Assembly: GCF_003318165.1 (NCBI RefSeq) | Contig: NZ_QOCB01000126.1 | Coordinates: forward strand, 1 to 59,598 | Direction of reading: 5' to 3' | DNA from: Psychromonas sp. B3M02 | Lineage (GTDB): Bacteria > Pseudomonadota > Gammaproteobacteria > Enterobacterales > Psychromonadaceae | DNA length: 59,598 nucleotides | Part shown: positions 1-8,350 of the stretch, piece after piece | Position numbering within the stretch: position 1 is the stretch's first letter | Layout: the number at the start of each line of letters is the position of its first letter | The notes under the pieces: generated by a model | Databases searched by the model: none | What the model was told of the DNA's origin: nothing | Seen by the model: only the letters and a program-made list of their open reading frames with translations | Made by a program: the position numbers and the translations under genes

Positions 1-6
1 TAATCA

Positions 7-30
7 AACCGGCTAACTGCTGGTTTTTTT
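7..30 (+). terminator. Rho-independent terminator of an upstream gene
   Basis: Short GC-containing inverted repeat (ACCGGC / GCTGGT, one G-U pair) followed directly by a run of seven T. It would end a plus-strand gene that lies outside the window. Confidence 0.6.
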
Positions 31-57
31 ATGCCTGAAATTTGAGTTTATACAAAT

Positions 58-222
58 TAATACCAATTGTATTAAATAACTGATCTAAATTTTGCGCCGG
101 AAAAATGGCTTAGTTTGAGGCGTAAGTTGATGTAAATGGTTGTTCCCTATGCGAAACTTACAACGAAAAATAAGTTGTTTTAACAAGTAAAATAGATCAG
201 TTACTTACTATGATTGGTATTA
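58..222. repeat. MITE-like palindromic repeat, copy 1
   Basis: A non-coding element of about 165 bp whose ends are inverted repeats: TAATACCAAT at 58-67 pairs with ATTGGTATTA at 213-222, and the similarity continues inward (AACTGATCTA against TAGATCAG). A second, diverged copy is at 59431-59596 and shares the internal blocks as well as the ends. No ORF is present. The flanking TA could be a target duplication. This is most likely a non-autonomous mobile repeat; the family is not one I can name. Confidence 0.75.
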
Positions 223-426
223 TCTTCAGCTTATTTAGTCATCAATCCTTCATCTTATACCTTTATTTTACTCACCATTATTGAATAACAGTAATAGGCC
301 TATGTGATGAAATTATTAATCTATTTATCAGGTCTTTATTTTTACTTTTTAACAATTCAGTGAACTTTCGTGAATTGAATGGCGTATATCTTTTCAATGT
401 AAAATATTCTTTATAAGGTCTCTCAG

Positions 427-1410
427 ATGGTGAAACAAGTCGCATTGCGTTTAGGTGAAAAGATCATGCCTAAAGCACCAAAAGTATTACTGAGTAATGG
501 TAATTATTGTGTGCCTCAACACTACCTCACTTATCATCATACACTAGCCAGTATAGAAGCATTAATCTGTGATATTGAATATGACCCAAGATATGTGGTG
601 TTTGCAGCGCAAGAAGCAAGTGGCTTATATATTCAAGTCGGTGTTATCGGACATGATAATTACCACAAAAAGTCATCTCTGAAAGCAAACCAAGAGAAGC
701 TATTATTTGGTAGGAAGTGGCGTGTTGAACCCGAACTCCCAACTTCTGAAGTCATTCAAAGTGTATTTTTGGCCATTAAAAAATCGCGTGAACATGAAGT
801 AAGAGAGCTATTTAAACTCACACTCAACGACAGCACAACTACACCATTTAACACACATATTGATTTGCCTTTAATGGCTGAGTTTTATAATAAAAAGGAT
901 GTAGTTAATGAACAGAAAAAAGTACTCAGCGCAGAACAAGAAATAAACGATACGTTAACTAAAATCACTTATGATCACAGCACCTTAAGTTTATCTGAGG
1001 TTCAACAACGACCTAATGGTTTGTGGCTAGTTGATATCAATGTCCATCAAAGTCAGCGAAGTACATTAACTGAAATGACCAATGCAACACTGTATTTAAT
1101 GGTTGAAGACCTTACCTTAAACACATTAAGCAGAGCGTTAATGCAAGAGTTTATTCGATTGAGCGATTTACAGGTAGATAAACACTTTAATTATCGTGGC
1201 TTTCATCGTTTTGACCCAAGTATCGATATTGCTGATATAGCTGACTTATCTCAACAAACTCGTAAACATGATCTCGCCGCTCACTTTGCGAATGAGTTTT
1301 CTAAAACTAACCAAAAAGTAGATTTAAAGCGCATCCCACCTGTACAAGCAGGGGCATTAGCACAGAAGCATAAACAGATTATCGAACAGTATCTACAACC
1401 TGCCGGATAA
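427..1410 (+). CDS. Conserved hypothetical protein, 327 aa
   Basis: I do not recognise a family. The protein is soluble, with no signal peptide and no transmembrane segment. It is rich in charged residues, with a mixed alpha/beta N-terminal half and a helical C-terminus. The start is supported by AAGG eight bases upstream of the ATG. The gene stands alone: a repeat lies upstream, and a strong hairpin shared with the convergent arsH lies downstream. Composition matches the neighbouring core genes, so nothing suggests recent transfer. Function unknown. Confidence 0.7.
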   Translation: MVKQVALRLGEKIMPKAPKVLLSNGNYCVPQHYLTYHHTLASIEALICDIEYDPRYVVFAAQEASGLYIQVGVIGHDNYHKKSSLKANQEKLLFGRKWRVEPELPTSEVIQSVFLAIKKSREHEVRELFKLTLNDSTTTPFNTHIDLPLMAEFYNKKDVVNEQKKVLSAEQEINDTLTKITYDHSTLSLSEVQQRPNGLWLVDINVHQSQRSTLTEMTNATLYLMVEDLTLNTLSRALMQEFIRLSDLQVDKHFNYRGFHRFDPSIDIADIADLSQQTRKHDLAAHFANEFSKTNQKVDLKRIPPVQAGALAQKHKQIIEQYLQPAG

Positions 1411-1431
1411 CACCCTCAACTTAACCTACTG

Positions 1432-1466
1432 GAATTGAACATCGTGCTAGACACGGTGTTCAATTC
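1432..1466. terminator. Convergent hairpin terminator
   Basis: Long near-perfect inverted repeat (GAATTGAACA at 1432 against TGTTCAATTC ending at 1466, with CGTG/CACG extending the stem) between two convergent genes. It lacks a long T-run, so it is probably a bidirectional hairpin terminator. Confidence 0.6.
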
Positions 1467-1471
1467 TGTAT

Positions 1472-2203
1472 TTATATACTTTTTTGATTAACCCGTTGAC
1501 TCAGTTGCTCTGCACTCTCAACACGCTCAGAATAACGATCTACCATATAGTCTTTATTATCACGTAATAATAGAGTGAATTTCACCAGCTCTTCCATTAC
1601 ATCCACAATACGGTTGTAATAGGATGAAGGTTTCATACGTCCATCTTCTTCAAACTCTAAAAATGCTTTTGCCACAGAAGACTGATTTGGAATAGTAAAC
1701 ATACGCATCCAACGACCTAAAATACGCATTTGATTAACCGCATTAAACGATTGAGAACCACCACACACTTGCATGATTGCTAAGGTTTTACCCTGTGTTG
1801 GTCGCACCGCTCCGATACTTAATGGCATCCAATCAATTTGACTCTTTAGAATACTCGTCATTGATCCATGACGCTCAGGCGAACACCAAACTTGCCCTTC
1901 AGACCAAATCATTAATTCACGTAACTCTTTGACTTTAGGGTGGGTTTCATCTTCCGTATCCGGCTGCGGTAAACCAGCTGGGTTAAAAATACGCGTTTCA
2001 GCGCCCATCGCTTCTAATAAACGCGCACTTTCTTCCACTGCTAAACGGCTATAAGAGCGATCTCGCAATGAGCCATACAGTAATAATATTCTTGGTTTAT
2101 GAACAGCTCTTGTTGTTGCAGAATTAACAACTAATTTATCGACACTTGGTATATCAAATGTGTTTTCTTGGATATTGGGTAAATTCGAGTCGCGATTGGA
2201 CAT
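1472..2203 (-). CDS. arsH: ArsH-type NADPH-dependent FMN reductase
   Basis: Flavodoxin-fold FMN oxidoreductase of the ArsH family. ArsH proteins oxidise trivalent organoarsenicals and reduce quinones or azo compounds using NADPH. The FMN phosphate loop is seen in [15 protein letters not shown] (about residues 40-54), followed by the family blocks [20 protein letters not shown] and [20 protein letters not shown]. The length of 243 aa is normal for ArsH. No arsR, arsB or arsC is adjacent, so the gene is an orphan here. It is divergent from the TonB-dependent receptor gene, and a dyad (ATGCAT, 8-nt spacer, ATGCAT at 2296-2315) lies in the shared promoter region. Confidence 0.9.
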   Translation of the reverse strand: MSNRDSNLPNIQENTFDIPSVDKLVVNSATTRAVHKPRILLLYGSLRDRSYSRLAVEESARLLEAMGAETRIFNPAGLPQPDTEDETHPKVKELRELMIWSEGQVWCSPERHGSMTSILKSQIDWMPLSIGAVRPTQGKTLAIMQVCGGSQSFNAVNQMRILGRWMRMFTIPNQSSVAKAFLEFEEDGRMKPSSYYNRIVDVMEELVKFTLLLRDNKDYMVDRYSERVESAEQLSQRVNQKSI

Positions 2204-2295
2204 TTTATTCTCCTAAGCAGGCTACAGACTAAAAAATAATTAACTAAACGATCAGACTTCGCGTAGCTCTCGCCAAAACATAACATAAATTGCAT

Positions 2296-2315
2296 ATGCA
2301 TTTATATATATGCAT
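2296..2315. promoter_or_regulatory. Dyad-symmetric candidate operator between arsH and the receptor gene
   Basis: ATGCAT - TTATATAT - ATGCAT, a perfect 6-bp inverted repeat in the 370-bp divergent intergenic region. It could bind a dimeric regulator. AT-rich dyads are frequent by chance, so this is a weak call. Confidence 0.3.
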
Positions 2316-2478
2316 GAGTGTGTTTTATTTTCTGCTACCTAAACAACATACCGTTAGCTACTTTTCTCGGCAATAAATAGGCTTCTATTCATCATCACCT
2401 TTTTCACTAACCTATAATGCGTTTGTTTTATAACCACAAAAACAAATGTAAAAAATGTAAATCACCCATCCTTTTATT

Positions 2479-2498
2479 AGTAATAGTTATCATTTAGT
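2479..2498. promoter_or_regulatory. Fur box upstream of the siderophore receptor
   Basis: The sequence around 2479-2498 reads AGTAATAGTTATCATTTAGT, a recognisable match to the Fur consensus (GATAATGATAATCATTATC) with some mismatches. It lies about 75 bp upstream of a TonB-dependent receptor start, where Fur control is expected. Confidence 0.65.
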
Positions 2499-2573
2499 TT
2501 AAAGTGCGCACCAGTATATTGGATATACCAAATGGATTAACAAAGTAATTATTTAAAAAGGAAACATTGGAGC

Positions 2574-4802
2574 ATGTCTAGCAAGTCTTTCACCACCTCA
2601 AAATCACTCTCTCATTTAGCAGTAGGCTCAGCCCTAATCACAGCGCTATCTCCAACCTCATTTGCCGCAGAAGTAGATGCAGAAGATGGAGTATCAAGCC
2701 TTGATACCATTACTGTAACAGCAGAGTCTGAGCAACAAGGTATTAATAATACCGTTGACTCTACAGCAACAAAAATGAACCTAACTTTAAAAGAAACTGG
2801 TCGTTCTGTTGTACAAGTATCGGAGAAAGAAATCAGTGATATGGCTGCTGAAGATACACGTGATGTTGCTGAATATGTTGCAAGTTTCCACACAGAAAGT
2901 TCGGCAGCGCGTCGAGTGATTGTGCGTGGTATTGAAACTAATATCGATAATTTTATGGTGAATGGTTTACGCTCATTACAAGGTGGGGAAACAGGTACAG
3001 GGTCACGTTTACCAAGCACTTATAACCTTGAATCAGCAACTTTCCTTACCGGTTCTGATGCTATCTTATATGGAACAGGTGTCGGTGGCGGTATGGTAAA
3101 TGTCACCACTAAAAAGCCTAAAAAAGAATCTGAAACAACCTTAGGCATTAAAAACCGCTCTTTTGTTTCTGATGACACGGGCTACTTTGAAAGAAACCAA
3201 ACATCAGTAAACATCGACTCTACCGGTGAATTAGCAAGTGATAAAGTATTGTACCGCATCAATGCAGAATTAACGCCGGATGCTGATGGTTACCAAGAAG
3301 GTCGTTCTTATGATGATCAACTAGTTGATGCATCATTAACTTTCTTGGTCGGTGAAGATACAAAAATCACACCGCGTGTAGAATATAAAAACCAAGAGAG
3401 AGTTGGCGGCAGTGCCTGGACAGATGGTGTATTCACCACTAACTTCGCTAACGGTACATTAGGTGATACCACTAGCAGCTACGGTAGTGTGATCAACCGT
3501 GGTAGTTACTACGGCAGCCCGCTTGATAAAGGCACCACAGAATCAACGACATTAGAACTTAGCGTTGAACATCAATTACAAAACTGGACGTTAAATGCAC
3601 GTGCAGCCGCGGTTCGTACTGAATCAGAATCTCAAGATTTATACATTAGTAATAGTAGTGCGCTAGGTAACAGCATTGGTGATACCACCTTCGAAAGAAA
3701 ATGGGTATACGCGAAAGGTGAAGATCAATATGCATTACTAGATATGAATGCCGAAGGCAAATTTGATACTGGAGAGCTTGAACATCATCTTATTGTCGGT
3801 GCGAACTTCCGTTATAAAGAAACTAAATTTATGCGTAACTTCCAAGATAACGCAGAAGCAGTTGGTCTATACACGATTGACCTTTATGATCCAGATAGCC
3901 AATTATACTCAGCAATGCCTGACTCTCTAAAAGACGGCGATTTTTCTACCGCGACTGATAAAGAGCTTAATTTATATCTAAAAGATCGTATTTCGCTTAA
4001 CGACTTTACCTTAGCACTAGGGGTTGGTTTCACTAAATACGTAGGTGAAGAAACAAGTTCAAGTGATGATGCTTATGACCAAGACCTAACTAACTTCATT
4101 TATGATCTAGGTGTTGTCTACCGACTTAACCCTGAAATCAACCTATTTGCTTCATACAGCCAAGCTTATGAGCCAGTGGATACATCAAACTTAATCCAAT
4201 ATGGCCAAGATGGTGTTGAGTATGAGTCAGAAGAAAGTGACAACTATGAAATTGGTGTGAAAGGCGATTTCTTTGATAAGAAACTAGATGCGAGTGTGAC
4301 GTTATTCTACATCAACACTAAAAATCCAACGAGTACTGAAACCATCGATGGAGAGCGTGTCTTAACACAAGAGTTAGGTGAAGCATTTAGATCGACAGGT
4401 GTAGAAGTTGATGCCATCTTCCACTTTAATGACCAAATCTCTAGCCGTGTCAGCTATGCTTACACAGATGCACACGATACCACTGGTGATGATGCTGGTA
4501 AACAAGCTAACTACACGCCATACCACGCATTCTCAGTATGGAATAGCTATGCGATGCAAAATGAGCCAATGCGTTTTGCTTTAGGGATGCGTGTAGAAGG
4601 TTCTCGTAACGATGATGACTACACCATTCCTGGTTATGCAGAGTTTGACTTTGGTGCTTACTACGAAATGGACAAATGGGATGTATCACTAGTGGTACGC
4701 AACCTATTTGACAAAAGTCGTGTTGTCACAACACCAAACTGGGTATCTGCAGAAGCCAACGACCCTCGTTCAATCACCTTGGACTTTAAATACCGTTTAT
4801 AA
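2574..4802 (+). CDS. TonB-dependent catecholate-type siderophore receptor (Fiu-like)
   Basis: Outer-membrane 22-strand barrel receptor for ferric siderophores, powered by TonB-ExbBD. Residues 1-31 form a signal peptide ending SFAAEV. A TonB-box-like stretch (DTITVTA) is at about 44-50. The plug domain spans about 55-180 (ETGRSVVQVSEKEI, VRGIETNIDNFMVNG). The barrel ends in the expected aromatic-rich strand, ...DFKYRL. At 742 aa it has the Fiu/CirA-class length. A Fur box lies upstream, and a PiuC/YbiX dioxygenase gene lies 66 bp downstream, the same pairing as E. coli fiu-ybiX and Pseudomonas piuA-piuC. The ligand is inferred from that context, not shown. Confidence 0.9.
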   Translation: MSSKSFTTSKSLSHLAVGSALITALSPTSFAAEVDAEDGVSSLDTITVTAESEQQGINNTVDSTATKMNLTLKETGRSVVQVSEKEISDMAAEDTRDVAEYVASFHTESSAARRVIVRGIETNIDNFMVNGLRSLQGGETGTGSRLPSTYNLESATFLTGSDAILYGTGVGGGMVNVTTKKPKKESETTLGIKNRSFVSDDTGYFERNQTSVNIDSTGELASDKVLYRINAELTPDADGYQEGRSYDDQLVDASLTFLVGEDTKITPRVEYKNQERVGGSAWTDGVFTTNFANGTLGDTTSSYGSVINRGSYYGSPLDKGTTESTTLELSVEHQLQNWTLNARAAAVRTESESQDLYISNSSALGNSIGDTTFERKWVYAKGEDQYALLDMNAEGKFDTGELEHHLIVGANFRYKETKFMRNFQDNAEAVGLYTIDLYDPDSQLYSAMPDSLKDGDFSTATDKELNLYLKDRISLNDFTLALGVGFTKYVGEETSSSDDAYDQDLTNFIYDLGVVYRLNPEINLFASYSQAYEPVDTSNLIQYGQDGVEYESEESDNYEIGVKGDFFDKKLDASVTLFYINTKNPTSTETIDGERVLTQELGEAFRSTGVEVDAIFHFNDQISSRVSYAYTDAHDTTGDDAGKQANYTPYHAFSVWNSYAMQNEPMRFALGMRVEGSRNDDDYTIPGYAEFDFGAYYEMDKWDVSLVVRNLFDKSRVVTTPNWVSAEANDPRSITLDFKYRL

Positions 4803-4812
4803 CGGTTAAAAT

Positions 4813-4840
4813 GAGTGGGTAGTAATACTACTGCCCACTC
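4813..4840 (+). promoter_or_regulatory. Intercistronic hairpin between receptor and piuC
   Basis: Inverted repeat GAGTGGG...CCCACTC with a further AGTA/TACT pairing and no T-run. It probably stabilises the receptor mRNA or partially terminates transcription, lowering expression of the downstream hydroxylase. Confidence 0.5.
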
Positions 4841-4868
4841 TCATTAATAAAAGGTAAGATAAAATCTC

Positions 4869-5540
4869 ATGATCACGATCCTAGACAACGTATTAGACAA
4901 AGAAACCTTAGTTAACATCCATAATACACTTACATTAGGCGAGTTTTATGCAGGTTCCGAAACAGCAGGTTGGGCAGCTAAATCAATGAAAACTAATCAG
5001 CAATGGCAAGCAACGCCTGAGCTAGAGTCAGAAGTCACTAACGCCCTAACCAGCCAATTAGTCACACATCCAGAATTTTCCACCAGCACCTATGCTAAAA
5101 AAATAGCGCCTTTTTTGATTAGCCAAAGCCAACATTCAGGTGGCTATGGGGATCATGTTGATGATGCGTTAATGGGTAGCGAAGCAATACTCAGATCCGA
5201 TTTATCCTGCACCCTATTCCTATCCAACCCAGATGATTATCAAGGCGGAGAATTAGTCTTTTCATTTGGTGCGCAGCAGCTCAGTTATAAACTACCGGCA
5301 GGTCACGCCATTATTTATCCTTCAACCTCATTACATCGAGTCAATCCAGTAACTGAAGGGGTAAGGCATGTAGGTATTACTTGGTTAGAGAGTTATATTC
5401 GTCATGCAGACCAACGTGAGGTACTACAAGATCTAGATAATGCCAGACGAGAAATCATGAAAGCACAAGGTAAAAGCAACGCCTTTGACAAAATCAGCAA
5501 ATCACACGCTAACCTATTACGCTTGTGGGCTGAAACCTAA
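4869..5540 (+). CDS. PKHD-type Fe(II)/2-oxoglutarate dioxygenase (PiuC/YbiX family)
   Basis: Member of the YbiX/PiuC family of non-haem iron, 2-oxoglutarate-dependent oxygenases that accompany catecholate siderophore receptors. The iron-binding HxD is in GGYGDHVDDALM (about residues 97-108). The distal His and the 2OG-binding Arg are in SLHRVNPVTEGVRHVGITW (about 159-177). The length of 223 aa is normal for the family. It is probably co-transcribed with the receptor and so indirectly Fur-controlled. The substrate is not known; modification of the siderophore or of intracellular iron release has been suggested for the family. Confidence 0.88.
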   Translation: MITILDNVLDKETLVNIHNTLTLGEFYAGSETAGWAAKSMKTNQQWQATPELESEVTNALTSQLVTHPEFSTSTYAKKIAPFLISQSQHSGGYGDHVDDALMGSEAILRSDLSCTLFLSNPDDYQGGELVFSFGAQQLSYKLPAGHAIIYPSTSLHRVNPVTEGVRHVGITWLESYIRHADQREVLQDLDNARREIMKAQGKSNAFDKISKSHANLLRLWAET

Positions 5541-6039
5541 TTTAGCTACAAAATCGAGGGAAGCTCACCCATTGAAATATTTTCATTGCATTTAACAAGT
5601 AAACTTGGCGATGTTCAATTTTTGTATCTCGCTTTCGCTCCAAAGTGCCTTACAAACCGCTCCTGTTAACATCTACAAAAAATAATCCAGTAAGAGAGAA
5701 AACAGAGTTATTTAGCTATTCGAGCCTGAAAATGATCCTAAATGAGAACAGTATATTTATCACCAAAATAATCATCTCTCTGTGATGAATTTTAGCTCGT
5801 GGTTTTAAGACGGGTATTGACTGCTTAGCTATTAGTTTTAAATGTTTAGTATTAGTTTAATGATAAAGTCGTTATTTGTCTAAGAAAAATGACTATTTAC
5901 CATAACAGTCATTAAACGCATAACTTGGAGGACACCCAATTAGTGGTGTTTTTGTGTCTAGTGGAAAATTTCTAGGGCACTTAGTGCCCCAAAGTGACTT
6001 AGGTTGATGGGCTTCTAGTCCTTTTAATTGACTTGTATA
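5541..6039. other. Gene-less stretch with short hairpins
   Basis: No plausible gene in either strand. It contains an imperfect inverted repeat GACAC...GTGTC (about 5930-5958) and a tight stem GGGCACT/AGTGCCC (5975-5989). It lies between piuC and the truncated Tn7-like end, so it may be debris of the older element or of another insertion, but no transposase fragment could be identified. Confidence 0.4.
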
Positions 6040-6174
6040 ATACTTCTCGTACCTTTAGATTTTACATCTTAATTTCAAGCCTAGGTTTATAAAACTTACC
6101 TTCTCCAATCCCATATTTGTTTTTAAGTACCTGTTGATAATCTTCTAAAGACGCTAGCTTTCGTCCACGTGACA
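6040..6174 (-). pseudogene. Truncated tnsA start of an older Tn7-like element
   Basis: Reading leftward from a GTG at 6174, about 40 residues match the N-terminus of the intact-start TnsA at 19145: SRGRKL-SL-DYQ--LKNKYGIG is shared. After YKP the match is interrupted by a stop and is lost near 6040. DNA identity to 19000-19145 is obvious. This is the 5' end of a second, related tnsA, truncated by deletion. Confidence 0.85.
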
Positions 6175-6227
6175 CAATTACTCTCTACTTTAAAATATAA
6201 GATAAGAATAAAAACGAACATTACTAC

Positions 6228-6252
6228 GGGCCAACTTTATTGTTACTGCACA
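6228..6252 (-). mobile_element. Right terminus of the older Tn7-like element
   Basis: Read on the minus strand from 6252 the DNA begins TGTGCAGTAACA and carries one CAATAAAGTTGGCCC box (6242-6228). It matches the right end at 19242, with two differences in the first 12 bases. It precedes the remnant tnsA start in the same geometry as in the complete element, and is separated from the new element by only 7 bp (GTATTAA). Confidence 0.8.
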
Positions 6253-6254
6253 GT

Positions 6255-6259
6255 ATTAA
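6255..6259. repeat. Target site duplication, left copy (ATTAA)
   Basis: ATTAA immediately outside the left terminus. An identical ATTAA lies immediately outside the right terminus at 19243-19247. A 5-bp duplication is the size produced by Tn7-type transposases. Confidence 0.85.
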
Positions 6260-6289
6260 TGTGAAGTGACAATAAAGTTGGCCCGTAAG
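6260..6289 (+). repeat. Transposon left terminal inverted repeat
   Basis: Begins TGTGAAGTGACA and includes one presumptive TnsB-binding box CAATAAAGTTGGCCC (6270-6284). It matches the right end at 29 of 30 positions. Only one box is seen because the tniQ stop codon lies 8 bp further in. Confidence 0.88.
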
Positions 6290-6296
6290 AAAGAGT

Positions 6297-7279
6297 TTAA
6301 TTGCATCTCATCGAGCAACGTTGGCAATCACTGCTTGCCAACATATAGGCTTCACCTGCTAAGTTTTTCTTATGAAATACACCATTATACATAATCACTT
6401 TTTTTGCTCGATTACTTAAAAAATCATCGAGAAGTTTGAAGCTATTATTAGCAAAATATTCTAATACTATTCTTTGGTATTTTGAGTTTTTTAATAGATA
6501 CCTAAGTAACGGGGTATTATCAATTTTATTTATTTCTTTATTGGAATAAATACTAATTTTCTGCAATAAAGAATTAGGAAAGTATTCAATAATACTGTCA
6601 AGCCATTCCAGAAAAGCATCTTTCAAGCATGGGGCTAAGTTAAGTATTGGCTCTACATTTAAGTATGAAGAGATACGTTCGCTTTTTTCATCATCTAATT
6701 CTACTTTTTCAAACTCATTAGGGTCTCTACCTGATAAAATTAGCATAATGTTCTTTATTGTTATTTTTCTTGCTTTGGAAGGGGCTTTAAACAAGGGAAT
6801 ATTATGCTGTTTACAAACATTTTTTACTTGCCACTCTCCCTTAAAAAAACCACACCATGCTTGAAGATTTGTTCTAAAATACAATCCTTGCAGTACCTTA
6901 TTTCTACCGAAATACCAGTAGGTAATCGTGCACCTTTGTACCTTGCTTTTGGGCGAATAAAAGCGTGTAACTCTTCAGTATATTGAACGGGTATACTAAA
7001 TATTGGCCCCCTGTCTAGAGCGATTCCAACATTCCTCATAAGGGCGATCAAATCTTCTTCTCTATACCTAGAAAAAATAACCTTGCTATTATCATCCTGA
7101 ACATCAAGAACTATGCTCCATTTTCCAGTAGAACTGATTAAGTTGGTAAAGTTACTAATCCCATGTACTAACTGAACTCTGAATATAAAACTATAAATAG
7201 ATTCACCTTCATGAAAATAAGGAACAACCATTTTTTTATTATACCTCTCGATAAACTTCTGAAACTGTATTAATGTCAA
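6297..7279 (-). pseudogene. tniQ: TniQ-family target-selection protein, split by a frameshift (possible programmed -1 shift)
   Basis: Two overlapping reading frames (7279-6824 and 6884-6297) together encode one protein of about 325 aa. The first half starts with the TniQ signature (VPYFHEGESIYSFIFRVQ) and has CKDCILEQIFKHGVVF. The second continues GEWQVKNVCKQHNIPLF, completing the TniQ zinc motif, and ends in a Cys-rich tail CQRCSMRC. The frames join at a run of seven T (plus strand A at 6843-6849). The zero frame reads GTT TTT TTA, so a T TTT TTA slippery heptamer would restore the protein by -1 frameshifting; otherwise it is a 1-nt deletion. TniQ proteins link target DNA to TnsC. The gene is isolated from tnsAB at the other end of the element. 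Confidence 0.8.
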
Positions 7280-7686
7280 ATACAGTCAGAATACTTTCCA
7301 TAAAAAATGTATAAATACTTATGAACACTGAACAGGCCGGATCATAACTCATCTAATACTTATTCAATTAAACTGCATACTGGTACTTTAGTAAATTGCT
7401 TCTTATGCTAGTCAATTACTAGCATTTTTTGTATTTGCTCAATTCATTTAGCAATCGACTTAACTTCTGAGCGATCTTTATCATTTAGCGGTATCGCCTG
7501 AATCATGGGCTCAAATAAAGAAAGTTATTCTTCTGTCCCCCCTCATATACAGTATACTTATCTTCAATATCAAGGCCTTTGACAAATTAACTTAACTGAT
7601 AAAATATTTATTCAGCCGTGTATGCACCAAGGTTCTATTGCACTATCACAAGTAGTGTCAAACGAAAGAGTCGTTTTCCCGAGTAT
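7280..7686. other. Intergenic stretch between tniQ and the CBASS genes
   Basis: About 400 bp without a convincing gene. On the minus strand a short frame near 7520-7440 (FEPMIQAIPLNDKDRSEV...) ends in a stop and could be the tail of a lost regulator-like gene; this is weak. No CRISPR repeats were seen although tniQ is adjacent. Confidence 0.35.
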
Positions 7687-8346
7687 CTATTGCTTTTGTA
7701 AAAATATAGTACCCGCAGTTTGCATATTTCTTTGCCAACCTCGGTTTGTCCAATACTTTCCAACAAGCTTAATGTCATTATCTTCAAACCTGACAAGTAA
7801 TCGAGCCGCCCCATCAAATTTTGCATCATCAGTTTCTTTGGGCTGATCGACAACTGATTCAAATATATAACTAAGATAAAAGACTCCATCACGAGGATCT
7901 TTTAAGATCTCACTCTGCATAACAGTACTTCTCTGGTATTTATCAACTGATACAAGGCGAATATCAAAACCAAAGAAAGTTGCTTTAATAACCATTTCCA
8001 CTTCTTTTTCGTATGGATTACCTTGCTCATCTTTATAAGTAGAAATGGTTTTACCTGTCCAAGAGCCATTTAAATCAGGGCATACCTTTTCATTCAATAG
8101 CACTCCAATGACTGGCATTTTCCAAAGCCATCGCCAAACGTAAACACCTAACAACCAAGTAATGCCCACAAAACAAATTAAGACAGGAATTAATAGGCTC
8201 GATATAACGCTAAAGCCATCTTCAGAAAAAAAGATTGTTACACCCGTCCAACCTTTTGTAGCCCAAATTAGCCCAGTGGTTACAATCGAGCATAATAACA
8301 ATACTAATATTTTTGCTAATCCAAACTTTGGTAGAACTTTCCACAT
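7687..8346 (-). CDS. cap15: Cap15-like CBASS effector (two TM helices plus beta-barrel)
   Basis: The N-terminus has two hydrophobic helices (about residues 11-30 and 47-72). It is followed by a beta-rich domain starting at PDLNGSWTGKT (91-101) and continuing with alternating strands to the end. This layout and the LNGSW entry motif are those of Cap15 (SMODS-associating 2TM beta-barrel) effectors, which oligomerise in the inner membrane on cyclic-nucleotide binding and disrupt it, killing infected cells. It starts 4 bp after the CD-NTase stop, giving a minimal CD-NTase/effector pair. No frame damage. Assignment rests on architecture and context. Confidence 0.85.
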   Translation of the reverse strand: MWKVLPKFGLAKILVLLLCSIVTTGLIWATKGWTGVTIFFSEDGFSVISSLLIPVLICFVGITWLLGVYVWRWLWKMPVIGVLLNEKVCPDLNGSWTGKTISTYKDEQGNPYEKEVEMVIKATFFGFDIRLVSVDKYQRSTVMQSEILKDPRDGVFYLSYIFESVVDQPKETDDAKFDGAARLLVRFEDNDIKLVGKYWTNRGWQRNMQTAGTIFLQKQ

Positions 8347-8350
8347 ATTT

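Noticed and set aside
2612-3019. Minus-strand ORF inside the receptor gene
   Set aside because: Shadow of the receptor reading frame; no motif, no ribosome site.
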